NCBI RefSeq assembly: GCF_026126425.1
Contig: NZ_JAFMPW010000008.1
Span: 1-64,000 of the forward strand
DNA from: Muriicola sp. Z0-33
GTDB lineage: Bacteria > Bacteroidota > Bacteroidia > Flavobacteriales > Flavobacteriaceae
DNA: 64,000 nucleotides
Direction of reading: 5' to 3'
Shown here: one piece after another, positions 16,469 to 24,461 of the stretch
Layout of the letters: the number at the start of each line of letters is the position of its first letter
How positions within the stretch are numbered: position 1 is the first letter of the stretch
Program-made: the position numbers and the translations under genes
Notes under the pieces: generated by a model
The model's input: only the letters and a program-made list of their open reading frames with translations
Databases searched by the model: none
Told to the model about the DNA's origin: nothing

Positions 16469-16867
16469 ATGATATCAAGAAACATAGTGATGAGGGTTGG
16501 CAGACCAACTAACCATCTAGAAGAAATAACCAAAATGTATGTTGAAGGTCTTGGCTTTGAAGTAATAGGAGGGTTTGATGGCCATGGCGATTTTAGTGGA
16601 AGAATGGTAGGGCATCCAAAAAATCATTATCACCTAGAATTTACTACTCATACAAAAGAAAAAGCAGGACGTGCGCCTTCATTAGAAAATTTACTCGTCT
16701 TTTATATAAAAGATGAAGTTGAATACGAATGTGCAATAAAACGAATTAGCAATTCTGGCTTTAAAAAAGTGAGCTCCTTTAATCCTTATTGGGAAGGAGG
16801 AGCACAAACTTTTGAAGATTTAGATGGTTATAGGGTCGTAATAAATAATGGGGAAAGCCCATTCTAA
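16469..16867 (+). CDS. VOC family protein
   Basis: The 132-residue protein begins MRVGRPTNHLEEITKMYVEG (from residue 8) and includes HYHLEFTTHTKEKAGRAPSL (about 52-71) and a closing GAQTFEDLDGYRVVINN. His/Glu in HLEF fit a metal site. It resembles YycE-like VOC proteins, but I assign only the superfamily. About 20 nt upstream is an isolated half-site (AATTGTCAAG) of the DoxX/cupin palindrome; the other half is not conserved, so I do not count it as an operator. Confidence 0.78.
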   Translation: MISRNIVMRVGRPTNHLEEITKMYVEGLGFEVIGGFDGHGDFSGRMVGHPKNHYHLEFTTHTKEKAGRAPSLENLLVFYIKDEVEYECAIKRISNSGFKKVSSFNPYWEGGAQTFEDLDGYRVVINNGESPF

Positions 16868-17059
16868 GACCTAGAAAGTTTAATGAACAAAAATAAAATA
16901 TGCTGAATTTAACAGTGTTTTACAATCACGGAGAGTCTGAATCCAATGATATAAAAAGGAGAATAGTAAATTCTGATTCTTTAAATATTAAATCATCTTG
17001 TTCCTAGTTGGGTTTAGAGAATCAAAAATTTTATGATATAGAAGGTTATTGCGTCATTG

Positions 17060-17614
17060 AAGCAAATTAAACATTATACAAAAAAAATAGTGTAAAGAAA
17101 CAATTTGAATATTATGAACTTCTGGGTTAAAGTACCTTTAATCAACTTAATAAAAAAGATTTATTTGAGTCTTATAATGAAGAAAATAATTCGATTGCCA
17201 TAATTGTCAATCATATTCAAGGAAAGATGAAATCTCGATGGATGGATTTTCTGAGCTCTGATGTTGAAAAGAAATAGAGAAATCGAGATTTAGAATTCGA
17301 AGATATCTTAAATACAAGGAAAGAAATAATTACAAAATGGAATCAAGGGTGTGAATGCTTGTTCAATACGCTAATCGAGTAAATGATTCAAATTTCACAA
17401 CTGCAATCAATATGCGAAATCAAAGACCTACTATTGTATAAGCAGTTAACCGCCAAATTATTCATTATGTATATCACAATTGACAAATTATATATGGGAA
17501 CCTTTATTAAAGGGGATAAGTCTTTGGTTTCCAAAAGGAAAATCTGAAGGATTTAACTATCAAAAGTTATTAAAGGGAAAACACGAAGGACATTTTACAT
17601 ATGATTTTAAATAA
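17060..17614 (+). pseudogene. Decayed DUF1572 (DinB superfamily) protein gene
   Basis: Conceptual reading gives KKQFEYYELLG, stop (TAA 17128), STFNQLNKKDLFESYNEENN, SIAIIVNHIQGKMKSRWMDF, LSSDVEKK, stop (TAG 17275 where the family has Trp), RNRDLEFEDILNTRKEIITK, WNQGCECLFNTLIE and stop (TAA 17380). In other frames it continues as MRNQRPTIV and ends KGKSEGFNYQKLLKGKHEGH up to TAA 17612. This is the pattern of DUF1572 proteins (YjoA-like, DinB fold, about 170 residues) from near the start to the end. At least four stops and two frameshifts are present, so the gene is dead. The 190 nt before it holds no recognisable gene. Confidence 0.8.
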
Positions 17615-17825
17615 AAAATTGCTAAATCTATAGCTAGAATTAACTATTTTTTAAAGTAAAAGTGAACGCTACTAGTGATATAAAATTAGCACTCACTCAG
17701 TTTTAATCGAAATATGTCAATAATGATTACAAATAATCTGCAATCAAAACTTTAACAATAAAACAATATGAAATGGAATGGAAGAATTAAATTCCATGGA
17801 TTGTTGAAGAGTTAAGAACAGAAAT

Positions 17826-18398
17826 ATGGAAAATATACTTGCTTATATTGCCAACTTCATTTCTATCTCGGACGAGCTTAAATCTCGTCTTTACAAGATT
17901 TATGTAAAGGAAAATCTTCCCAAGGATTATTTTCTGTATAAACCAAATAAGATTTGGCGAAATACTTACTTTATTAATAAAGGGATTGTAAGATCGTTCC
18001 ATTTAAAAAATGAAAAAGAGATTACCGATAATTTTTGGGCGGAAAATGAGTGGATTACCTCGACATCAAGTTTTCTTGAAAATATTCCAAATCTTTTGTA
18101 TATAAAGACTGTTGAACAGACAGAATTGATTAGATTTTCGCTCTCTGACCTTGAAGAGTGCTTGTTGGATTTTCCAGAAATGGAGCGGTTTGGTCGTATA
18201 ATTGTTTCAAAAAACTTGTCGGTGCAATATGAACAATTAATTATACTAAGGTCTTGTTCAGCTCAAGAACGCTATCATTTTTTCGAGAAAACCGCTAGAA
18301 ATAAGCTTCCGAGAATACCCTTGGGAATGTTGGCATCTTTCTTGGGTATGGCCAATGAAACGCTAAGCAGGGTAAGGTCACCAAAATACAAGCAATAA
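17826..18398 (+). CDS. Crp/Fnr family transcriptional regulator (second copy)
   Basis: The 190-residue protein has a cyclic-nucleotide-binding-type beta roll (residues about 25-115; LPKDYFLYKPNKIWRNTYFI, then NKGIVRSF) and a C-terminal HTH (about 158-184: LPRIPLGMLASFLGMANETL, then SRVRS). It is only distantly similar to the copy at 2905. It sits 76 nt from the convergent end of the outer-membrane receptor gene. Both copies belong to the short Bacteroidetes group of unknown effector, and either could be the reader of the TTTGACA palindromes. Confidence 0.85.
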   Translation: MENILAYIANFISISDELKSRLYKIYVKENLPKDYFLYKPNKIWRNTYFINKGIVRSFHLKNEKEITDNFWAENEWITSTSSFLENIPNLLYIKTVEQTELIRFSLSDLEECLLDFPEMERFGRIIVSKNLSVQYEQLIILRSCSAQERYHFFEKTARNKLPRIPLGMLASFLGMANETLSRVRSPKYKQ

Positions 18399-18474
18399 CC
18401 AATAAACTCAGTCAAGTTCAAAATCTAAAAAAACCTTGAAGATATATTTTAGGGATTTTGAAAAGATGAACAAA

Positions 18475-20910
18475 TTAATTTATTCGACTCTTTTCTTCGT
18501 CTGCTCCGGTTTGCCTTTCGCGCTGCTTTTTAAGTTCTTTATTTCCAAATGTTGCAGTATAGGTTAGTTTTATAGTACGGTGACTAAAATCAAATTTGCG
18601 CTCGATAAATAAGTTTTCTTCAGAGATGTTAGTGATTCCTTTAAGTTCTAAAGAATTAAATAAGTCATTAAAATTCAGCGTCAATCGGCTTCCCTTTTTT
18701 AACTTTTTCTGTATACCTAAATTTAAAATACCCGTTGGTTGAGCTTTAACATTACCCGCAAGAGAAGAAGTTCGGTAAAAGCCTGAAAATTCTAAAGACC
18801 AATCTTGGCCTGGCTTAATTGTTTGGGTACTGTTAATACTAAAGTTACGCTGATTAAATGTGAACCTGCCTAATTCCTCTATTGTAGTGGATTCTTGCCA
18901 TAGAAAAGTCGAAAAAATACGCATCTTCCACCAACTTGATACTTTTATTGGGAAGGACATGTTGAGTGATGCTATTTTCTGGCTTTCCAGGTTGTCGGGC
19001 ACAATCATTTGAGTATTTGTTTCAGGATTAAATCGATTTTGAAATTTTACAATTGTGTAGTCTTCGTCACTATATTGTGCTGTAAGATTCACCCGTTTTT
19101 GTGACCAGGACAATTCAAAAACATTTGCCAAAGCTGGACGTAAAGAAGCATTGCCCCCGAACGATGTTCTAGGATCCAAAAAAATAATAAATGGTGCCAT
19201 ATCACTAAAAGATGGACGATTGATTCTTCTACTATAAGACAAATTAAAACTATTGAATTCGTTAACTTTTTGATTCCAAAATATGCTCGGAAAAAAGTTA
19301 TTTAGACTACGATTGACCTTTTCTCCCACAACTGTAGAATTTAATTCGGTACCTGTCTTTTCAAATCGTAGTCCACCCTTGAGTGTTGTTTTCTGGGATA
19401 ACTCATAGTCTATTTGCGAAAAAAGAGCGAAGATATTCTCAGTCAAATTACTGGCTGATGTAAAATTGGGCAGTACTGCACCATCGTCGGTCAGTAAAAC
19501 GTCATTTTCAAAATCTGAGGTGGTATATTTTGCCCCTAAACTTAATTTGATATTTTCATTTAATGCGACAGAATAATCTGCTTTACTTACCAAAATATCA
19601 AAAGGAGTGTTCTTTTTACTCTGAAGTTTCGACTGGTCAAAAAGTGTTCCGTCAGTACCTTCAGATTGAAGTTGATAACTTATAGGGTTTCGGTGGTTAT
19701 AAACCAAATAATCAAAATCTAAATTAAGTAATGCTCCATTTCTAAAAATATGCGTTAGATTAATGTTGCTTTGTAGGTGTCTCCAATCATTAACCTCGAT
19801 ATTTTTGGAAGTTACTAAAGTATCCACTGCCAACGATGACTGTATCTCGGTGGTGTTGAGCGCTTCCATATCCCAATTACTTGAATACCCCATGAAAAGT
19901 ACTCCAATATTGGTGTTTTTGTCAAGTTCTAAATCAAGACCTAATCTGAAGTTATGATTGTTTTGTGTTGGATTTCGATCACTTCTGAAAAGAGTTTCGA
20001 TTAAATCCTCCCCTATTAAATCGACATCAACAAATAAATTCTTAGTTCTCCGAAGTTGTCTTGTTAGTTGCGTCTGACCATTTCTAAAATAACTATAACT
20101 TGCAAAGAGATTAACCCTTTTCTCTTGATAGTTAAGATTTATGCTGGAATTGCCCGTTTCACCGCTACCATAACCAGCTGAAAGGGAATAACTTCCATTT
20201 AAGCCCTCATGAAGTTGTTTTTTTAGTACAAGATTGATAAAACCTGCATTTCCCTGAGCATCTAAGTTTGCTGGTGGGTTGGTAATCAGTTCTATAGATT
20301 TAATATTGTTCGCATCCAGTCCTTGCAAATAATTAAAAAGCACATCAGCCGTCATATATTGTAGCTTACCATTAATCATGATATTAACACCATCTTTCCC
20401 TAACATACCTATTGAAGTACTTTGCCGATTGACAAAAACTCCGGGAGACTTTTCAAGGATTTCAAGGACACTACTTCCCGCCGTATTGATACGATTGGAA
20501 ATATTCACAACCATGCGGTCAATTTTTCGCTCAAAAAGCGGAATCGATCCCGTTATGGTAACCCCGCTTAATTGTTCTACGGTTTCGTTCAACATTATAA
20601 GCCCAAATTCTTTCATTGAGTCTTGTTCATTGATTACAAAAACATTGGATTGATATTCTTTAAAACCCAATACCGAAATGTCCACCAGAAACGCTCCTTC
20701 TTGGTTGATTTCCAAGAAAAAAAATCCTTCTTCATCAGAAATACCTCCTACGACGAAATCAAGGTTTTTTGATTTTTTTATAACGATATTAGCAAAGGGA
20801 ATAGGTAATCCGTTTGTATCTTGAAGAAAACCTTTGACACCGTATTGAGTCCAAGCAGGGCTAATACCCAAAACAAAAAGTAACATTGTTATGCCTATTT
20901 TTCTATTCAT
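18475..20910 (-). CDS. Outer-membrane beta-barrel receptor (TonB-dependent-receptor-like)
   Basis: The 811-residue protein has a signal peptide (residues 1-21, ending AWTQ), a CarboxypepD_reg-like domain (about 24-110: GVKGFLQDTNGLPIPFANIV), a plug-like domain (about 115-235, with NINSIELITNPPA-type motif DANNIKSIELITNPPANLDA) and a long C-terminal outer-membrane barrel (OMP_b-brl_3 type). This is the Bacteroidetes 'outer membrane beta-barrel family' that imports or senses unknown substrates; no SusD partner is present. It points left, while the palindrome-driven cupin copy points right from the shared 258-nt spacer, so the palindrome at 21086 could affect both. Confidence 0.88.
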   Translation of the reverse strand: MNRKIGITMLLFVLGISPAWTQYGVKGFLQDTNGLPIPFANIVIKKSKNLDFVVGGISDEEGFFFLEINQEGAFLVDISVLGFKEYQSNVFVINEQDSMKEFGLIMLNETVEQLSGVTITGSIPLFERKIDRMVVNISNRINTAGSSVLEILEKSPGVFVNRQSTSIGMLGKDGVNIMINGKLQYMTADVLFNYLQGLDANNIKSIELITNPPANLDAQGNAGFINLVLKKQLHEGLNGSYSLSAGYGSGETGNSSINLNYQEKRVNLFASYSYFRNGQTQLTRQLRRTKNLFVDVDLIGEDLIETLFRSDRNPTQNNHNFRLGLDLELDKNTNIGVLFMGYSSNWDMEALNTTEIQSSLAVDTLVTSKNIEVNDWRHLQSNINLTHIFRNGALLNLDFDYLVYNHRNPISYQLQSEGTDGTLFDQSKLQSKKNTPFDILVSKADYSVALNENIKLSLGAKYTTSDFENDVLLTDDGAVLPNFTSASNLTENIFALFSQIDYELSQKTTLKGGLRFEKTGTELNSTVVGEKVNRSLNNFFPSIFWNQKVNEFNSFNLSYSRRINRPSFSDMAPFIIFLDPRTSFGGNASLRPALANVFELSWSQKRVNLTAQYSDEDYTIVKFQNRFNPETNTQMIVPDNLESQKIASLNMSFPIKVSSWWKMRIFSTFLWQESTTIEELGRFTFNQRNFSINSTQTIKPGQDWSLEFSGFYRTSSLAGNVKAQPTGILNLGIQKKLKKGSRLTLNFNDLFNSLELKGITNISEENLFIERKFDFSHRTIKLTYTATFGNKELKKQRERQTGADEEKSRIN

Positions 20911-21085
20911 TTTATTTGTTTTAAACTAATCAAAGGTCAGAAACCGAAAAACACTTTAAAACGATATATGGTCTAGTATTGAACCCGTACTTTAGAACAG
21001 CACAATTTAGGGTACATTGCTTCCTAATTTAGCATTCCACAATAAACATTAAGTCGAATAAGAAAGTATCCCCATTTTTTTATTT

Positions 21086-21101
21086 TTTGACAATTGTCAA
21101 A
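21086..21101. promoter_or_regulatory. 16-bp perfect palindrome upstream of decayed cupin gene
   Basis: TTTGACAATTGTCAAA is a perfect palindrome centred 75 nt upstream of the broken cupin (21169) and about 183 nt upstream of the divergent receptor gene (20910). The 32-nt distance to the TTTCAC hexamer and the preceding T-rich tract are shared with the intact cupin promoter at 7523. It has remained perfect although the gene it served is dead, so either decay is recent or it still serves the receptor gene. Confidence 0.65.
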
Positions 21102-21168
21102 GGGAAATGAATTTTTACCGACTAATTTCACCTAGAGTAAATTCATTATATCAAATAAACAACTCGCT

Positions 21169-21603
21169 ATGAAACATTCTACCTTGCAGTTTTTCATTCT
21201 ATTATTTATTACATTTCACATAATCGTTCAAGCCCAAAATAAATCTTCTGAGACTCATATGTCTAGCGTAAAAATTATCTCGGCGGTAAATATTGAAGAA
21301 GCAGAGGATGGCAAGCCAGCTCATGTTTCAACTGTAGAATTAATTCTTCGGCCTAATTAAGAATCTCAACCACATGGTCATCCAAGACCTGTATATGGCT
21401 ATATTTTGGAAGGCATTTACGAATTCAAGGTGGAAAACCATGCTCTTAGAACGTTAAAACAAGGAGACACATTTTATGAATCCTTGATGGCATTACATGA
21501 AGTTGGAAGTAACCCAAGAGATACCTCTATTACAAGAGTATTAGCCATTATAACACATCCGAAAAGTGTAAAAAACCTTGTAATATTTGAGAAGCCAATA
21601 TAA
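21169..21603 (+). pseudogene. Secreted cupin gene interrupted by a nonsense codon
   Basis: The reading frame continues across a single TAA (21358-21360) and is homologous over its full length to the intact cupin at 7612. Its signal peptide ends VQAQ, SVKIISAVNIEEAEDGKPAH matches residue by residue, and after the stop come ESQPHGHPRPVYGYILEGIY, GDTFYESLMALHEV and a parallel C-terminus. The stop replaces the Glu codon of P-K-E-E-S (GAA to TAA). The first cupin motif lies beyond the stop, so the truncated product cannot work. A programmed readthrough is not suggested by anything seen. Confidence 0.88.
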
Positions 21604-21638
21604 CTATCTGAATAATTTAAATCATAAAACTTATAAGA

Positions 21639-21782
21639 ATGAATTTCGAAATCATCAAAATATTTTTAAGATTCCCAGTTGTAATTGGTTTTTTGTCTGC
21701 TGTTGCCGATATACTAGGGTTATTGCCTGCGCCAATATCTGTTGGGCGCAATTGGGACAATCTTTTGGATATACCAAAATGA
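21639..21782 (+). pseudogene. Truncated DoxX gene (N-terminal 47 residues)
   Basis: Conceptual translation from ATG 21639 gives MNFEIIKIFLRFPVVIGFLS, AVADILGLLPAPISVGRNWD, NLLDIPK, stop. This aligns with the first 44 or so residues of the intact DoxX at 3538 (MNSKIIKLFLRISVASAFLS, AVADRFGYWP). The remaining three membrane segments are absent. It starts 36 nt after the broken cupin, which reveals an ancestral cupin-DoxX operon behind the palindrome. The small frames that overlap it in other phases are not genes. Confidence 0.85.
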
Positions 21783-21849
21783 TAAGAATTAACAATAAAT
21801 TGATACGACACTAGAAGCTGTACAAACTCATATTTACAAATAAATAAAC

Positions 21850-22926
21850 ATGCGAAAATTTCTTTACTTATTCATTGCCTTATTAGGTTTTCAACTATCC
21901 ATCGCTCAAAAATTCACCAAAAAAATTGGTATGAACAGTTCTAATTGGAACGAAACTGATAATAGCGTATTTGAAAGATTTGACAACAGGGAAACTTTGG
22001 TTCTAAGTAGCGGAAGGATTACGGTCAAAGGTCAGAAATTCACAAACGGAACTATTGAAGTAGATGTGTTCGCCAATTCAATAAGAAGTTTTGCTGGCAT
22101 CACTTTCAGGAGGCAAAATGACAATATGGAAGAGGTATATATGAGAATGCATAAATCCAGCCAGGTGGATGCGCTTCAGTATACTCCCATATTCAATAAT
22201 GAGTCTAATTGGCAGTTATTTAGAGAATACCAGGCACGGGTTTCATTTAAAAAAATAGGCTGGAATACTTTACGTGTTGAAGTCAATAATGAATGTGCCG
22301 AGGTTTATTTGAATGATGAAAAAGTAATGTCTATTGATAATCTGAGAACAAATCAAAACACTGGAGAAGTTGGATTATTTGCATTATTCTCGAATAGATT
22401 TTCTAACTTTAAGATTACCCAAAAAGATACGGTTGAAGTTCATAAAGCATGTAGCAACAATCCTACTAAAGCTAATGTTATAACACAATGGGAAATTACG
22501 AAAGCAAAACCCTATAAAGAAAAAGAAGATCTCAATTTTGATGATTTTTTAAAAGAGAAATACACAACTGTTGCCACTGAAAGATCAGGGCTACTGCCTA
22601 TATCTAAGTACATAAGAAAGACTTTTTCGGGTAACTTTGAAGAAAATGAGGAGGACTATACCATTGTATACACCACAATTGATACAGATCAGAAGGAAAC
22701 CAGGACTTTTTCATTTGATTATAGTGACAAAATTATTGTCTATCTGAATGGTGAAGTTATTTTTAAAGGTAATAATGCATTTAGAGCCAAAGGAATACAA
22801 TACATGGGTCATATCAATATTAATACCAATAAATTATACCTACCTCTTGAAAAAGGATTAAACAAAATTCATTGTGTAGTTATAGACAAGGCAAACGGTT
22901 GGGGTATAATTGGTAAATTAGAATAG
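21850..22926 (+). CDS. Secreted protein with a concanavalin-like (DUF1080-type) domain
   Basis: The 358-residue protein has a signal peptide (residues 1-19, ending IAQ) and a jelly-roll domain (about 45-200) resembling the 3-keto-disaccharide hydrolase/DUF1080 or LamG fold: GQKFTNGTIEVDVFANSIRS, FAGITFRRQNDN and EVYLNDEKVMSIDNLRTNQN, then TGEVGLFALFS. A second beta domain follows (about 215-358, IIVYLNGEVIFKGN, LPLEKGLNKIHCVVIDKANG). It may bind or cleave a carbohydrate outside the cytoplasm, but no catalytic residues are assigned. It is intact, unlike the genes just before it. Confidence 0.65.
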   Translation: MRKFLYLFIALLGFQLSIAQKFTKKIGMNSSNWNETDNSVFERFDNRETLVLSSGRITVKGQKFTNGTIEVDVFANSIRSFAGITFRRQNDNMEEVYMRMHKSSQVDALQYTPIFNNESNWQLFREYQARVSFKKIGWNTLRVEVNNECAEVYLNDEKVMSIDNLRTNQNTGEVGLFALFSNRFSNFKITQKDTVEVHKACSNNPTKANVITQWEITKAKPYKEKEDLNFDDFLKEKYTTVATERSGLLPISKYIRKTFSGNFEENEEDYTIVYTTIDTDQKETRTFSFDYSDKIIVYLNGEVIFKGNNAFRAKGIQYMGHININTNKLYLPLEKGLNKIHCVVIDKANGWGIIGKLE

Positions 22927-23063
22927 AACCCTTTACAATAATGCACATGAAATCATACCTCCCATGTATTCGCTGCGCTTCCTAAACAAAACCATCGCCC
23001 TAATAAATGAGAAAATAAAAAGCTGAATTCAATAAACATCAAAATGTAATCATAATAGAATCA

Positions 23064-23398
23064 ATGATGACATGGGGCAATGAATGGAATACCGCTTTTG
23101 ATTTAGTGGTATTCATCCGACTTGAAAATGAAATGAGTTTGGCCCGCCATAGAAAACTTAATATTGAACGCTATAGAGATGGTTTGCTGAACAATGAAAA
23201 AATAAAAGAAAACTCTAGATTGTTTCTAGAATGGCTGATCAATATGAAAATCCAATTTATACGGGCATTAACTTAAATTTTCATAAAAGGTGATTAAAAT
23301 CTTGTCCCTGTGGTATCATAAGACTAGACAACAAAGACCCCTTGAAAAACCATATTATCAAGATTTTAGAGAAAATCAACGAGCTTAAAAAAACGGTA
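23064..23398 (+). pseudogene. C-terminal remnant of a small P-loop (AAA/adenylate-kinase-like) protein
   Basis: The frame at 23064 (MMTWGNEWNTAFDLVVFIRL, ENEMSLARHRKLNIERYRDG, LLNNEKIKENSRLFLEWLIN) looks like the C-terminal lid region of the small AAA/nucleotide-kinase-like ATPases common in Bacteroidetes and Firmicutes. The N-terminal P-loop half is missing. After a stop and a frameshift the match resumes as LKSCPCGIIRLDNKDPLKNH, IIKILEKINELK, up to about 23398. It is a dead fragment. The remaining sequence from 23399 to 23568 shows no gene. Confidence 0.6.
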
Positions 23399-23568
23399 GA
23401 ATTTGTCTACCTAATAAAGGTTTAAAAGAGATGGCATTTTTTCAACTTAAACAGAATCTATATTTTGTAAGACCATGGGAGCGATTGAATGATATTTTAA
23501 GATATTTCTTTTCCAGAAAAAGAATTAATTAAAAGATGGCAATCGAAACAAAGTTTCGGGCTGCAAGT

Positions 23569-23584
23569 CCCAAATCTTACCAAA
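23569..23584. repeat. 16-bp inverted repeat flanking the mobilisation gene (left arm)
   Basis: CCCAAATCTTACCAAA here is the exact reverse complement of TTTGGTAAGATTTGGG at 24467-24482, which encodes the C-terminal PKSYQ of the integrase. Read on the + strand, this arm would also encode PKSYQ, preceded by RAAS, so it may be the scar of a second, inverted integrase end. The two arms bracket the BfmA-like gene. Confidence 0.55.
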
Positions 23585-23611
23585 CTTCATCCTATCTTTT
23601 TGCGAGGAACA

Positions 23612-24172
23612 TCAGGGCTTTTGACTTAGTTCTTTTCTTAAACTTTCCAGTTCACTTTCATTTATTTCAAGTTTAAAATACGGTTTTCCAAACCGTGACT
23701 TTTCTAGCCTTCCTTTGTCCAACAGTTTTAATACTCTTGCGCGTTCCTTTCTCCAATTTTCCTTGAGTATATAATTATCATATTGAGTAATCATTTTCTT
23801 TTTCATGGATTGTTCAAACATTCTTTTTTCAAACTCTAAACTCTCCTTTCTGTCCTTTTCTTCATGCTCAGCGTATTCAAATAACTTCTTTAGCTTATTA
23901 TGGGTCGGTCTTAATTGTTCCCGCTCCATTCTTCGTAGCAGTTCCTCGATATAATCAAATCGTTTGTTCAATCGATGCTCAAATCCCATATGGTTCATCA
24001 GGTATTTATTCTTTGGGGAAATCTTCGCCCCTTCAAAAAAGTCCATCATCAATTCCAAGGTAATCGTATGCGACTTCGATATCTTCTTTGAAAACTCCCG
24101 ATATCTTCCTGCGGTAATCCGATTGATGCTCATAGCAGAGAAATCACTTTTTTTCTTCTTTTCCTGTTCCAT
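23612..24172 (-). CDS. BfmA/BtgA-like mobilisation protein
   Basis: The 186-residue basic, coiled-coil-prone protein has an N-terminal ribbon-helix-helix-like segment (NRITAGRYREFSKKISKSHT, ITLELMMDFFEG, residues about 17-48). This is the layout of BfmA/BtgA mobilisation proteins of Bacteroidetes elements, which bind oriT and assist relaxase. A charged helical body follows (LLRRMEREQLRPTHNKLKKL). It lies on the same strand as the integrase, 289 nt downstream of it. No relaxase (BfmB/MobA) gene is seen between here and the tRNA, so transfer would need functions in trans or to the left of the window. Confidence 0.68.
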   Translation of the reverse strand: MEQEKKKKSDFSAMSINRITAGRYREFSKKISKSHTITLELMMDFFEGAKISPKNKYLMNHMGFEHRLNKRFDYIEELLRRMEREQLRPTHNKLKKLFEYAEHEEKDRKESLEFEKRMFEQSMKKKMITQYDNYILKENWRKERARVLKLLDKGRLEKSRFGKPYFKLEINESELESLRKELSQKP

Positions 24173-24393
24173 TACAGTAATTTTTTTGAGGTTTAATAGG
24201 GTCTGACAGCTCCTTTTTTTGTTTTTGCGACATAAACAATTTTGATGCTATTTTCAATTCATTGAAAATCAATGGTTTGAATAACGCAACATCGCTTTAG
24301 CGTGTTACCCTCTTGCTTTACAAACCTTATCCGCTTCGCTACAAAAATTTGTAAACTTTGATCAGTGCCTTTCATTGAAAAAGTAGGTCGCAC

Positions 24394-24449
24394 CCTATCC
24401 GATTTTTTCTTCACGCTTTTCTTTCCGAACACTAAAAAAGTCGGACAGG
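24394..24449. repeat. Imperfect inverted repeat between integrase and mobilisation gene
   Basis: CCTATCCGATTTTTT (24394-24408) pairs with AAAAAAGTCGGACAGG (24434-24449), with one mismatch and one bulged base. The 250-nt spacer 24207-24461 carries no gene and is richer in G+C than the cargo. Its position beside a BfmA-like gene makes it a candidate oriT or, read on the minus strand, a terminator for the integrase transcript. I cannot decide between the two. Confidence 0.4.
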
Positions 24450-24461
24450 AACCATGCGCTT

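Noticed and set aside
2905-18398. Row of same-strand single genes as an integron cassette array
   Set aside because: Only one spacer (4624-4712) has a bulged, nested hairpin resembling attC. The other spacers lack matching sites, some genes are in operons, and no IntI-type integrase is present.
21587-21814. 75-codon + strand frame and a 64-codon minus frame over the truncated DoxX
   Set aside because: A third frame from ATG 21639 matches the intact DoxX residue by residue, so the overlapping frames are shadows.
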